From Lampris incognitus (lineage: Eukaryota; Chordata; Actinopteri; Lampriformes; Lampridae): DNA of 64,000 nucleotides. The stretch covers positions 89,577,131 to 89,641,130 of the forward strand of contig NC_079213.1 of assembly GCF_029633865.1 (NCBI RefSeq). Reading direction: 5' to 3'. The first letter of the stretch is position 1. Each line of letters starts with the position of its first letter. A program made the position numbers and the translations under genes. Positions 43,125-53,838 of the stretch are shown in pieces. The notes under the pieces were generated by a model that saw only the letters and a program-made list of their open reading frames with translations, ran no database searches and was not told the origin of the DNA.

Positions 43125-45795
43125 ACATACCAGGATACATTTCTGTAAAATAACGCAATCTAGTACAAAACTACTTTGTAAAGTTATGAAAGTTAATAGA
43201 GCAATACTAAGATTTATAATCTTGTTATAAGATTTTCCTTCTGATTGACTTTTGGTTTTTGCAGTGGCACTGGAAGTATTATGGATAAAAGATAATGCAT
43301 ATAATATAATGAGGTTACAAGAGACCGAGTCAAAAAGTGTCCATAGTATCATAGATTCATAAGATCAGGGCCCATCCTGAGTTCTGGCTGACCCATATTT
43401 AAGAGCCAGGAAACTAGTACTCACCACCGACACCCCCCCCCCCCTCCACAAGAAGCCCCGGTCCAACACAGGTTAGCTGCGGAGCGACCACTGATCGCAG
43501 TCCAACACGACCCTGCGCTAATTCCCTTGTGAAAGCCACCCAGTCGGCCCAGCGATCCCTCAAAACCTCAAGGTTTATATGAACAAGCTCCGCTCTGAAT
43601 GGGAACCCAGGAACTAGGCCGGTAATAACAGGCCTCTGGAAAAAAGGTTCTGACCAGAGAGAAAAGCAGTGAACAGAGACTCAATCCATCCGCCGCTCGT
43701 TTTCTTTCCCTGCAGGTTTTGGGAAAATGTCGAACAAGCTTCCTGTAAAGCTATGTTGTATTTATTACAGCTTCAGTTTTTGATGGCCGGGGTCATGTAG
43801 CCTGCTGTCTATTTATCCTAGAGGTCATTTGCTACAGTAAGGCCTCATTCTGGGGCCAGGAGAGGAAGAGAGGGACGAAATCTAAGATGCAGGAACTAAA
43901 TTGGTAGCAAATGTATAGCCTCCAACCTGCCCCTTGGCCCTTATGCCTTTTTTGAGTGCTGTGCTCACTGTGCTCCAAGATGCAGCGACGGCTTGCCTCT
44001 GAAATAATATTTCAACAGTGGTTACAGACGCAAAACTGGCGCCATCTCCCAGCTTGGGTTGTTCCCACCAAAGTGCAGTGTAAGGGATTTTCATCCTGCT
44101 TCTGGGAAGACATTCTGCTTTGCTATGTACTGGCGGTGGCCTAAATTTGTTAAAAGTGGGCCTGTGAGCAGAGAGTTGCGAGTTTGATTCCCTGGATCAA
44201 CTGGAGGAAATGTGAGCAGAGAGAAATGAATTTGCTCAACAACTACTGTTTTTGTACTTGTGAGCAAATCACTACACCCCCACAGCTCTAGTGGTCGACA
44301 GCAGAAAGCTGTGGTTGAACTGGGCAGCTCCCAGTTTGGATAAAGGTAACTGTGTCAATGTTACAGTGACCAGGGAAGTGTTGAGGAAAAAAAAAGAAAA
44401 GAAAAGAATCCATGCTTAAAACTCCCCTGCATAAATAAACTTTAAAAACAGCATAACGATGCCTTCACAAGGATAAAACTAAACAAAAATTATGAAAAGA
44501 AATGATCAAATTGATAATTTTGCTTTATGTACTCTTTGGAGAGAATGTTTTTGCTCTTTGGAGATCAACTGATACATCTCTTGGACCTGAAATGGGTACA
44601 TTGAGGTTGTTTCTGCCTCCATGTTCCTGCCTCTAAACTCTCTAAAGGTTGACTTTGACCATCTTATTTTCATTAAATGGCTCAGTGGAGTCCCATTTTC
44701 TCTCAGCTTACTTATGCAGCCCACCAGGCTCAATAAAACCCAATGAGCCGGGGAAAACAGTCAAATCCATCAGTTGTTGTATGCAAACAACATATGGTTT
44801 GCTCACTGTGGATGCACACAACAGCACTTTTCTGACTTCATTTTCTCTTTTGCATCTAGTCGTCCTCTTACCATCTGGGCCATTATGAAGTTTTCTTTCT
44901 AACTAGTTTTCTCTATGTAAGTTGACTGTACAGTGGCACTATCCCAGCACCTTAATTCATACATTAGCATATGGAGTAGTATTTGTGATTGCATAATAAT
45001 TACAATAAAGCAATTCTTAGCTAAAGGGCTTGCATTTTAGTCTTGTATAAACACTTTATTCTCGGCTTGGCGCCAAATTAAGCTCCATCACCTTAGCTAA
45101 ACCCAGAGGAATCAACACACACATTCTCAATTATACAGGCATTCTCTGGGCAGCCTGGCAGTCTTTTTTAGGTGTTAGTGGGGGCTGGATGTCATTTTTT
45201 GACAAATCTGATGAATCCGCCCTCTGGACGACTAAAGATAAAGAGCAAGTTATGCCATACTTCAGGGGCTCAGAGCAGCACCCGTGCATGTAGCTGTCAA
45301 AATATTGCAGATGTTTAAAAGAAAACCCCTCCCCAAGGCTATGTGAAATCAATAGCACCATTATAAGCACCTGTATACCTGAATAAAGAAATAGCTCCTG
45401 ATTTTTATGCTGCAGCAACATTGACTATAAATTTGGCAAATAGCCGTCATTCCTCAGTTCAGTAGAAACGACGTTGTCAGCTCAAACCCGATGGGATGTG
45501 AGTGCTAATTAAGTTGATGGCTCACATGGTTTCCCTCACCTCTCTCAGTGCGCTGGCCTGTAGCCGCCTGTCTGGGCCACGAGCCCCAGGCTCCCTTAAG
45601 GATGTAACTCAGCCCTGGCCACCCTGCAGGCTACCTCTCTCAGCGCTCTGCGGCTCACACTTTCTCATGACATATTATGAATAGGGAAGATTCTGTCTAA
45701 TTTATGGCATTTCTCCAATATGTACTAATAGGAAGGCATGTGTTTACATAGTGTTCCTGCTTTGATAGATATTTTAATCAATTTGAAGGATAAAT
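43125..45795. other. No recognisable gene; possible SINE fragment
   Basis: C run at 43,430-43,444. About 44,155-44,350 has GAGTTTGATTCCCTGG as a possible B box and GTGAGCAAATCACTACACCCC, reminiscent of a fish SINE body, but is too degraded to name. 45,430-45,690 is richer in G and C, with GCTAATTAAGTTGATGG, and may be a conserved non-coding stretch. No coding similarity was seen. Confidence 0.45.
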
Positions 45796-45798
45796 GCA

Positions 45799-46423
45799 GA
45801 GGTGGGTAGTAACTAGTTACATTTACTCCATTATATTACTCCCCAATTGTACTTGGCCAATTACCCCACGCTTCCAAGCCGTATCTCTGCCCCCCCCCCC
45901 CGCCAATCCAGGGAGGGCTGCAGACTACCACGTCTCCTCCGATACATGTGGAGTCGCCAGCTGCTTCTTTTCACCTGACAATGAGGGGTTTCACCAGGGG
46001 AATGTAGCATGTGGGAGGATCACGCTACCCCCCCCCCCCAAACAGGCGCCCCGACTAACCAGAGGTGGCTCTAGTGCAGTGACCAGGACACATACCCACA
46101 TCCGGCTTCCCACCCGCAGACACGGCCAATTGTGTCTGTAGGGACGCCCGACCTAGCTGGAGGTAACACAGGGATTCAAACCGGAGAGCCCCGTGTTGGT
46201 AGGCAATGGAATAGACAGCTATGCTACCCGGACACGCCCTTTGAGTATTTTTTTAATAAGTTACAATTCTAAGAATATTTGTTTTGCAGAATACTTTTTA
46301 CTCTTACTTGAGTACATTTACGATAAACTATATGTACTTCTACTCCCTTACATTGGGCTACACACTTCTCGCTACTTTTACTAGAGGTTTGTGACCAATC
46401 CGATCGGCATTGGGTGCTGATAC
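45799..46423. repeat. DNA-transposon-like repeat interrupted by a SINE
   Basis: 45,799-45,840 (GCAGAGGTGGGTAGTAACTA, TTACATTTACTCC) and 46,239-46,385 (TTGAGTA, ATACTTTTTACTCTTACTTG, TACATTGGGCTACACAC) together match a widespread fish repeat that begins GCAGAGGTGGGTAGTAACG. The SINE at 45,841-46,238 lies between the halves. Around 46,395-46,423 the sequence shifts to CCGATCGGCATTGGGTGCTG, part of another DNA-transposon-like repeat that resumes beyond the MITE and the Penelope insertion. Confidence 0.5.
45841..46238 (-). mobile_element. tRNA-derived SINE, minus strand
   Basis: Reverse-complement copy of the family at 1,929-2,384. The head lies at the right (GGCGTGTCCGGGTAGC on the minus strand, then GGTTTGAATCCC as B box), with the same body words (GGCTGGCGACTCC-like, TGGTAGTCTGCAGCCCTCC) and the tail at the left (ACAATTGGGG). 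It contains two C runs, near 45,891-45,901 and 46,030-46,039. No clear target duplication was seen. Confidence 0.8.
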
Positions 46424-46981
46424 CCCAGTAAACATAAAACGTCCCCAGCATGTCTCCTAAAGGGCCTCTCTGAATGTCCGGTTAATGTCATTGTGTAGGG
46501 TTGCATTACGTCACGGGGACATTAGCAATAACGTCTCCGTGATGTCCCAGTGATGTCTAGAAGACTTCCTTCTCTAACATACCCCTATAATGTCCTCGGG
46601 ACATTCCCGCAATAACATCCCCGTGACATCCCAGGGATGTCTAGAAAACTTCCCCTAACGTCCCTGTAATGTCCGCGGGACGTTGCAATAACACCCCCGT
46701 GACATCTTGGGGACGTCTAGAAGACTTCCCCTAACGTCCCTGTAATATCTTCGGGACATTTTTTGAACGTCTATCAACAAAGTCCCTTTAACGTCTAGAG
46801 GACGTTCCCTGGGGACATCTAAAAGACTTTCTCCTAACGTCCCTGTAATGTCCTCGGGACGCATTTTGAATATCCCACAATAACGTTCCTGTGATGTAAT
46901 GAAAACCCTACACAATGATATTTACCGGATGTTCAGAGAGGACCTTTAGGGGACGTTTTTTTTGTTTGTTTGTTTGCTAGG
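46424..46981. mobile_element. MITE-like element with long inverted ends and inner repeats
   Basis: The left about 90 bases (CCCAGTAAAC, ACGTCCCC, CTAAAGGGCCTCTCTGAATG, TCATTGTGTAGGGTT) are the reverse complement, imperfectly, of the right about 90 bases. Between them are four to five diverged units of TCTAGAAGACTTCCCCTAACG and GTCCCTGTAATGTCCTCGGG. No coding capacity. The dinucleotide AC borders both ends and could be a short target duplication. I do not recognise the superfamily. Confidence 0.7.
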
Positions 46982-47019
46982 ACTGAAGTAATTCACTTAT
47001 CAGATATCAGACTGGCATT

Positions 47020-47460
47020 TCTGTGAATGTTCTCATTCATCCAGGTCATGGTTATCCAAAGGAGTTGAATCAAGTGCAACTGGACTTGGTATAAATCCGT
47101 GAAAAATGTTCGCCTCTCATCCAAGAGGCTTCCTCAGTTCGTGCCTTCCTGACTAGACGAAGCTAGTCTGACTGGCTGGTGATGAGACTCAGAATTTATC
47201 CTCTTTTGAGTCGTTATCAGAGCTATAGATGTCCATGGCTCTTTGTGTCCCGATGTTTACCAACACCCGTCGCTAACAGAGCCATAGATATGAGTGGCTC
47301 TTTTGTGTACCGATGTTATGGCCGCGCCCGTCGTTATCGGAGCTATTGATATGCGTGGCTCTCCTGTGCTCCGATGTCCAGCCGCGCCCGTCACCATCGG
47401 AGCTATTGATTTGCATTCGTTTAGCAGCGACGGTCGTTGGGGGTGTTAGTTTCGACTTCA
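47020..47460 (-). repeat. Penelope-like terminal repeat (3' end)
   Basis: Non-coding end of the minus copy. It holds three to four diverged units of about 60 bp (AGCTCCGAT...GACGGGCGCGGC...ACATCGG...AGAGCCAC...ATATC) and, near 47,110-47,137, the hammerhead-like stretch with a changed core (CTGAGGA and GAAC). The same region occurs in opposite orientation at 53,420-53,826. Confidence 0.75.
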
Positions 47461-48231
47461 TTATTCAGTGGTCATGAGAGTCGTTGGAGCCGTTAGTGAC
47501 CGACTGTTGTTCTTGGAGGCTAGGCTTCTTGAGTCTCCTGGGTAGAGATGAAAGGACGGCATTGTAAGTGGGGGATAGGTGGTGTCGCAGACCTCCTCCT
47601 CTGTTGAGGGATGGTTTTTCCAGTTTCGCATAGATGGCTTCCTTCACCCCTCTTTCAAACCATCTATCTCCTCTGTCCAAAATGTGTACGTTGCTGTCCT
47701 CGAAGGAGTGTGTCTTCTATTCTCCTTTAGGTGTAGATAGACTGCTGAGTCTTGTCCTGAGGAGTTTGGCCTTCTGTGTTGGGACATTCGTTTGTGTAGT
47801 GGTTGTTTGGTTTCTCCTAAGTATAGGTCAGTGCAATCCTCATTGCATTGTACAGCATACACCAGATTGCTTTCCGGGTGTGTGATACACGGTCTTTGGG
47901 ATGAACCAGTCTTTGTCGGAGTGTGTTGCTGGGTTTGAAGTATACTGGGATGCGGTTTTTGTTGAAAATTCTCCCCGAGTTTCTCGGAGACCCCAGAAAC
48001 ATATGGGATGACTGCTCTTCCTTCTGTTCCTTTTCTCCTCATCGCTCACCTGGTTGGTCTTTTTGGAACATGTTGCAGTTTTCACAAAGGTCCAACTGGG
48101 GTAGCCGCAAGTTCTTAAAGCTCCCCTCAGGTGTTTGTGTTCTTCTCGTTCGGCCTGAGTGCTGCTGGGCTCATTGTCAGCTCTGTTTTGCAAAGTTCTG
48201 ATGACGCTCAGTTTGTGTTCCAGAGGGTGGT
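47460..48231 (-). pseudogene. Penelope C-terminus with GIY-YIG endonuclease remnant
   Basis: From the gypsy border at 48,231 the minus strand reads PLEHKLSVIRTLQNRAD and LRGALRTCGYPSWTFVK (end of the RT part), then VIPYVSGVSEKLG, NTLRQRLVHPKD in another frame, LVYAVQCNEDC with LYLGETKQPLHKRMSQHRRP (GIY-YIG core), and DRWFERGVKEAIYAKLEKPS with GLRHHLSPTYNAVL. This order is that of Penelope-like Pol proteins, which join RT to a GIY-YIG nuclease that nicks the target. At least two frame changes occur, so it is dead. The RT palm is missing because of 5' truncation. Confidence 0.85.
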
Positions 48232-48525
48232 TGTGGTGTTCCCAACACAGAATATTAACCAGTGTGGGTTGGTTGGTTTTAAATGTGCACATTCAAATGT
48301 GATTGGTGCTGAATGAGGTGGAGGTCAGCTATTGGTTGTTCCTGAAGAGTATATAACGCAGAACCGCCACCAGGGCGTTCTCTTGTTACTCCGCTCTACT
48401 CGGGATAGCTAGGTTGTTACAGCGTAATAATAAATATACTACGTTACTGTCATAAGTCTGCCGTGTGCACTTTCCAGTTATCTACTTAAACAGTTTAGAA
48501 CCGTATGAGTGTTTCATACACGACA
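48232..48525 (+). repeat. 5' LTR of the degraded gypsy element
   Basis: 294 bp, TG...CA ends. It contains GAGTATATAA, a TATA-box-like word, and AATAAATATA as a possible poly-A signal. The sequence after it, from about 48,528 (TTTGGCGACGAGGATGGG), is in the position of the tRNA primer-binding site. Confidence 0.92.
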
Positions 48526-48573
48526 GTTTGGCGACGAGGATGGGATGTTTAAGTTGGAAGTCACAGAGTTAGC

Positions 48574-49712
48574 ATGTCAAGCAGCTCCAGCGAGGCAGAC
48601 GTAAACAACGAACAACCAGGGAGACGTTCGGTGAGTGAAAGGACCGTCGAACAGAAGATGGCATTCGGTAAGCCAGAAGATTTCCACTTCTAGGAAAGTG
48701 AGGAAAGTTTTGATAGTTATCGCCAGCGGTTAGAGCAGCAAATGGATTGGACACTCGAGATGAGAAAACCAAAGCGGTATTTCTTACGGTGGTAGGAAAA
48801 CGGGCACATAGCTTGCTGATGGATTTGTGTGCACCAGATAAGCCATCGGGTAAAACATATGAAGTACTGGTGGGAATGCTAGAAAAGCACTACATCCCGA
48901 AAACCAACTTTATTGCCGAGAGATGCAAGTTTCACAGAAGAAACCAAAAGGAAAACGAAACAATAAGTGAGTACATTGCAAGTTTGAGAAAGTTAGCAGC
49001 CACATGCAAAATTGGAACATTTTTAGATGAAGCACTGCGTGATAGGTTTGTCTGTGGAGTTAAGAGCAGTGAGCTAAGAGATCGGTTACTCAATGCGGCT
49101 CACACAAAAGACTTAACGTTACAGCTCGCAGTTGAAATGGCGCTTTCTTTTGAGGTAATAAAAGGCAACAGTGCGCAACAGTTTGCACAGAAAGGCTATA
49201 AAGCTAATGTGGTAGAAAAGAAGGCTAACCTAAAGCATAGAGAGGCTACGGTAAAGTCTACAGCTAATGGAAAGCCCTGCTATCACTGCAATGGAAAAGG
49301 CCACAGACCGGATGAATGCAGGTTCAAGGACGCAGAGTGTCACCAGTGCAAGAAAAAGGGACACATCGCAAAAGCATGCCGTTCACCCAAAGAAGGAAGC
49401 TATGGCAAGGCATCGAAAGGGACCAGGCATTTGGAATGTTTCCACGCTCTCAAGCACGGGACATGTACAAATTCCAGCGCTATCAAGCAGCAGGGAAGAC
49501 TTGGTTGCAACGCTCTCAAGCACGTGGACCAGAGCAACGCTCACAGTCTTCGGGCAGATGGAGATCCTATCCAGCCTCAGCTCTGCAGTGCCAGAGACGA
49601 CTGCTGTGTGCCGACAAGGTGCATGGTGGATGCTGTACAGAACACTGACACTGGTCAGACATTGGAGTGGCCGAACTTTTTGCAATGGACACGGGTAAAG
49701 GTGACATTGTGA
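48574..49712 (+). pseudogene. Gypsy Gag with two zinc knuckles
   Basis: An ATG at 48,574 opens a frame that is stopped by TAG at 48,691 in a FGKPEDFHF context. A frame change near 48,745 leads into the 321-codon frame from 48,747. That part has a capsid-like helical region and two CCHC knuckles: CYHCNGKGHRPDEC and CHQCKKKGHIAKAC (residues about 179-214). It overlaps the protease frame, as expected for expression by frameshift. The stop and shift remove the N-terminus, so full-length Gag cannot be made. Gag packages element RNA in particles. Confidence 0.85.
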
Positions 49713-49978
49713 AACCCTACTATGTGTATGTCAGTGTAAATGGTACAAGGGTGAAAATGGAGGTAGACACTGGCGCAGCCATGTCAGTGATATCTGAAAC
49801 TCTACTTAAACGCAGGTTTAAAGATGTGAAACTTAGTCCTGCAAATTGTGTGCTGAAAACCTACAGTGAGGAATCATTGCCATTGATAGGAAAATTCGCA
49901 GCAAAGGTAAAATGCAAGGAACACTCAGAACTACTAGTCGTGAAAGGAAGAGGTCCTGCATTAATGGGTAGAGACTAG
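49667..49978 (+). pseudogene. Gypsy aspartic protease segment
   Basis: The frame reads VKMEVDTGAAMSVIS, where DTGA is the retropepsin active site, and ends ALMGRD then TAG at 49,976. The usual LLGRDW suggests that the stop replaces a TGG tryptophan codon. The RT segment continues in the same frame after the stop, so protease and RT were one Pol protein. The -1 relation to the Gag frame fits programmed frameshifting. Confidence 0.85.
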
Positions 49979-51709
49979 ATAAGTCAATTAAAGCTAGACT
50001 GGTCAAGAGTCAACAGAGTGGCTCCTGATACTGTGGATGATGTGTGTGCCAGACATGCATCAGTGTTCAAACCTGAGCTAGGCAAGTTAAAAGGTATTGA
50101 AGCCAGACTACATGTAGTTCCAGATGCAGTGCCCAAGTTCTGTAAGCCTATAAACGTGCCTTATGCATTAAGAGAAGCCGTAGAGAGAGAACTGGCAAAA
50201 TTGGAAGCTGAAGGTGTCATCTCACCCATTAATTACAGTGAGTGGGCAGCTCCCATAGTTTGTGTGCCTAAAAAGGATGATAGTGTGAGAATATGTGGAG
50301 ACTACAAGGTCACCATCAATCCATGGTTGAATGTGGAACAGTATCCACTACCCAAAACCCAAGATTTATTTGCTAAACTAGCAGGAGGTCAGCAGTTTAC
50401 CAAATTAGACTTGTCGCAGGCTTATCAGCAAGTTCTGTTAGAGGACAATTCAAGACATTGCCTAACTATCAACACACACAGAGGGTTGTATCACTACAAT
50501 AGGTTACCCTACGGTGTTGCTAGCGCCCCTGCTATTTTTCAAAAGTTTATGGATCAGGTTCTTCAGGGCATGGAAGGGGTCATCTGTTATTTAGATGACA
50601 TCTTAATTACTGGAAAAGATACAGAAAGGCACCTGACTAACTTGGAAGAGGTGCTTGGTAGACTTGAAACTTACAATCTCAGGGTTAAAAGAGAGAAGTG
50701 TGCATTCATGCGGAACAGCGTTTCATACTTAGGGCATGTCATTGATGCCATGGGCATACATCCAATGAAGGAAAAGACAGATGCTATTCAGAGGGCTCCA
50801 GTTCCAAAAAATGTAACTGAACTCCGGGCATTCTTAGCTCTGTTAAACTACTATGGGAAGTTTATCCCTAATCTATCTACTCTGATTCATCCAATGACAG
50901 CATTGCTGCATAAAGATGCAACCTGGGTATGGTCAGAAAAATGTCAAAGTGCATTTGATAGTGCAAAGAAGTCTCTTCAGTCAGATAAATTGTTAGTACA
51001 TTTTGATGCAGAGTTACCTATCATACTAGCATGTGATGCTTCTCCTTATGGAGTTGGTGCTGTAATCAGCCACAAAATGAAAGATGGAAGTGAGAGACCT
51101 ATCGCATTTGCATCCAGAATGTTAACTAAAACAGAACAGAATTACTCTCAACTGGAAGAAGAGGCACTGGGTCTTGTTTTTGGAGTTATGAAATTCCATG
51201 AGTATCTTTATGGAAGGAAATTCTTGTTAGTGACAGACCACAAGCCACTGTTGAAAATTCTGGGGCCTAAAACAGGTGTGCCAACACTGGCCACCGCTAG
51301 ATTACAAAGGTGGGCTCTAATTTTGGCAGCGTATACATACGAAATCCAGTACAAGAAGTCAGAGCAGCATAGCAATGCTGATGCTTTATCAAGATTACCT
51401 GTGAAGCCTGATGTAGATGTGGTGTCAAACCCAATTTACAGAGTGTCTTACCTGGAAGACTTACCTCTTACTGCTAGAGAAATAGCCAAAGAAACAGACA
51501 GAGATCCTGTGTTAAGATTGGTTAAACAGTTGGTGTTAACTGGATGGCCTAAACATGTACAGGATGAGTCACTGAAGCCTTATTTTCAGAGAAAATTAGA
51601 GCTTAGCATTGAGGATGATTGTTTATTATGGGGTTACCGTGTGGTAGTGCCTGATAAACTAAGAGACAGGCTATTGTCAGAATTACGAGCACCACTGGGG
51701 AATAGTTAA
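49979..51709 (+). pseudogene. Gypsy reverse transcriptase and RNase H
   Basis: Open for 563 codons from an internal ATG at 50,018, in frame with the protease upstream of the TAG. Counting from that ATG, RT has D131 in KLDLSQAYQQ and YLDD at 191-194. RNase H has D340 (LACDAS), the QLEEEALG glutamate near 382 and D407 (VTDHKP). All catalytic acids are kept. The frame ends near 51,700 by a one-base shift just before the integrase (KMKSLARSLFWWP in the next frame). The enzyme itself looks intact but cannot be made as part of a complete Pol. Confidence 0.9.
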
Positions 51710-51710
51710 A

Positions 51711-52745
51711 ATGAAGTCCCTCGCCAGAAGTTTATTCTGGTGGCCTACATTAGATGACAGTATTGAACGTGAAGTGAATCAGTGTACTATTGGTCAGCAG
51801 CAGCATAGTATGCCTGCTACCGCACCGATACATACATGGAAATGGTCTTCGAGTCCATGGGAAAGAGTACATCTTGATTTTGCTGAGGACCACAAGCAGA
51901 TGTTTTTAGTAGTGATGGATGCCTATGCTAGATGGCCAGAGATAGTTCCCATGACCACTACTACTTCATCTAAGACAATTGAAGCAATGAGAAATTTATT
52001 TGCAGCTTATGGGTTGCCTAAAGAGGTTGTAACTGATAATGGACCTCAGTTCGTATCGCAAGAGTTTGAGTCATTTTTGACTAAAAAGGGAGTAAAACAC
52101 ACCAAGTCACCGGCATACCATCCTGCAAGTAATGGTTTAGCTGGAAGATTGGTCCAAAATCTTAAGAAATCCCTTGCAAAGAATAGAGCCATTGGTGGTA
52201 TGACGCTTGAGCACTGTGTAGCAAATTTTCTGATTGGGTACAGAAACACACCCCATACTAAGACAGGAAAGACCCCAGCTGAGCTATTTCTGAGAAGACA
52301 GGTGCGAACCAGGTTGTGTCTTATCAAACCAAAGTTCTCTCAGAGAATGCAGACTGAGTCTGAACCAAATCTTCCCCGTGTTAGGTCTTTTAAGGTTGGT
52401 CAACACGTGTTGGTAAAAAATTACAGGGGAGGGGAGAAATGGTTGAATGGAGTTATAAGTGAAGTGTTGGGTCCTGTCACATACAGTGTTGAAGTAAATG
52501 GAAATTGTGTGAAAAGACATGTGAACCAGATGTTGGGTGTCAAAGGAAATCCAGATCCGACTCAAATGGACTCTTGTGATGGAGCTTCTTGGGAGATTGA
52601 TGATTTCAATGCAGACACTGATGTGTCAGAACATCCTGAACCACAGGTTGTGGATGAACGACCTGCAGAACCACCACCGCCAGTTGTGGAAAGGAACACT
52701 CGTCCTGTGAGAGACAGACGTCCTCCTGATAGACTGAACTTGTGA
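51711..52745 (+). pseudogene. Gypsy integrase, catalytic glutamate lost
   Basis: A 344-codon frame separated from RT by a frameshift. D56 (HLDFAED) and D109 (TDNGPQF) of the DDE triad are present, but the glutamate expected 35 residues later is Gly145 (SNGLAGRLV, usually GLAERxV). The zinc-binding HHCC region also has Gly28 where the second cysteine is expected (QCTIGQQQ). The C-terminal half has the VRSFKVGQHVLVKNY and WLNGVISEVLGPVTY segments typical of gypsy integrases, then a proline-rich tail. It cannot catalyse strand transfer. Confidence 0.9.
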
Positions 52746-52905
52746 CTGACATGCAGATTGGTTATGAAAAAAAAAGAAAAGAAATCTGTAATGTAATGTA
52801 TGGTTACTGTTGAAGAAATACTGTACTTTGTTATGAGCTTAAGAGCAAAAATGATATGTTAGAATCCTTGGAAAAAAATGAAGTTTGAATTTACAGGGGA
52901 GGAGC

Positions 52906-53199
52906 TGTGGTGTTCCCAACACAGAATATTAACCAGTGTGGGTTGGTTGGTTTTGAATGTGCACATTCAAATGTGATTGGTGCTGAATGAGGTGGAGGTC
53001 AGCTATTGGTTGTTCCTGAAGAGTATATAAGGCAGAATCGCCACCAGGGCGTTCTCTTGGTACTCCGCTCTACTCGGGATAGCTAGGTTGTTACAGCGTA
53101 AGAATAAACATACTACGTTACTGTCATAAGTCTGCTGTGTGCACTTTCCAGTTATCTACTTAAACAGTTTAGAACAATATTAGTGTTTCATACACGACA
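52906..53199 (+). repeat. 3' LTR of the degraded gypsy element
   Basis: 294 bp, differing from the 5' LTR at several positions (for example TTTTGAATG against TTTTAAATG, and AACAATATTAG against AACCGTATGAG). Followed by the GTGGT duplication. Confidence 0.92.
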
Positions 53200-53204
53200 G
53201 TGGT

Positions 53205-53283
53205 GTGAGTCGAAAAGTAGATATTGGTTTGTGTGTGTAGGATTCCTGTAAACCCCAATGTGGACGTCACAATCCAAGAAGGG
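53205..53283 (-). pseudogene. Penelope RT end segment beyond the gypsy insertion
   Basis: On the minus strand this reads VYRNPTHTNQYLLFDSHH, the YRKPTHTDQYL segment typical of the end of the Penelope RT. It leads directly into the PLEHKLSV reading on the other side of the gypsy element. Together they show that the gypsy entered this copy. The Penelope similarity stops near 53,283, the truncated 5' end and inversion junction. Confidence 0.8.
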
Positions 53284-53289
53284 CAAACT

Positions 53290-53826
53290 GTTGTTCTTTA
53301 CGTCTTCCCCCCACTTACAATGCCGTCCTTTCATCTCTACCCAGGAGACTCAAGAAGCCTAGCCTCCAAGAACAACAGTCGGTCACTAACGGCTCCAACG
53401 ACTCTCATGACCACTGAACAATGAAGTCGAAACTAACACCCCCAACGACCGTCGCTACTAAACAAATGCAAATCAACAGCTCCGATGGCGACGGGCGCAG
53501 CTGGACATCGGAGCACAGGAGAGCCACGCATATCAATAGCTCCGATAACGACGGGCGCGGCCAAACATCGGTACGCAAAAGAGCCACTCATATCTATGGC
53601 TCCGTTAGCGACGGGTGTTGGTAAACATCGGGTCACAAAGAGCCATGGACATCTATAGCTCTGATAACGACTCAAAAGAGGATAAATTCTGAGTCTCATC
53701 ACCAGCCAGTCACACTAGCTTCGTCTAGTCAGAAAGGCACGAACTGAGGAAGCCTCTTTGATGAGAGGCGAAACGTTTTCACGGATATATACCAAGTCCA
53801 GTTACACTTGATTCAACTCCTTTGGA
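53290..53826 (+). mobile_element. Inverted partner copy of the Penelope-like 3' end
   Basis: Plus-strand copy of the region 47,020-47,600. It begins in the C-terminal coding segment (LTMPSFHLYPGDSR-like frames, ACTTACAATGCCGTCC), then has the 60-bp units and the hammerhead-like stretch at 53,744-53,774 (CTGAGGA, hairpin, GAAAC), ending TCCTTTGG at 53,825. About 45 bases of the usual 3' end are missing. It joins the minus copy head to head. Confidence 0.8.
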
Positions 53827-53838
53827 CAGACTGACATT

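Larger units (their letters stand above)
48232..53199 (+). mobile_element. Ty3/gypsy LTR retrotransposon, degraded, GTGGT duplication
   Basis: Two 294-bp LTRs (48,232-48,525 and 52,906-53,199) start TGTGGTG and end ACGACA. GTGGT precedes the first (48,227-48,231) and follows the second (53,200-53,204). A polypurine tract (CAGGGGAGGAGC) ends just before the 3' LTR. The coding order is Gag, protease, RT, RNase H, integrase, as in Ty3/gypsy; domain style is K02A2.6/Mag-like, a guess from motifs. It sits inside the minus Penelope copy, whose reading continues across the insertion. LTRs differ at several positions and the frames have at least four breaks, so the insertion is not recent. Confidence 0.95.
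47020..53826. mobile_element. Penelope-like insertion: two head-to-head copies, 12-bp target duplication
   Basis: A minus-strand copy (3' end at 47,020; truncated 5' end near 53,283) meets a plus-strand copy (about 53,290-53,826) head to head. CAGACTGGCATT at 47,008-47,019 and CAGACTGACATT at 53,827-53,838 flank the whole, a 12-bp target duplication with one mismatch, so both copies entered in one event. Penelope insertions commonly show truncated and inverted partner copies. The gypsy element at 48,232-53,199 later split the minus copy. Confidence 0.85.
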
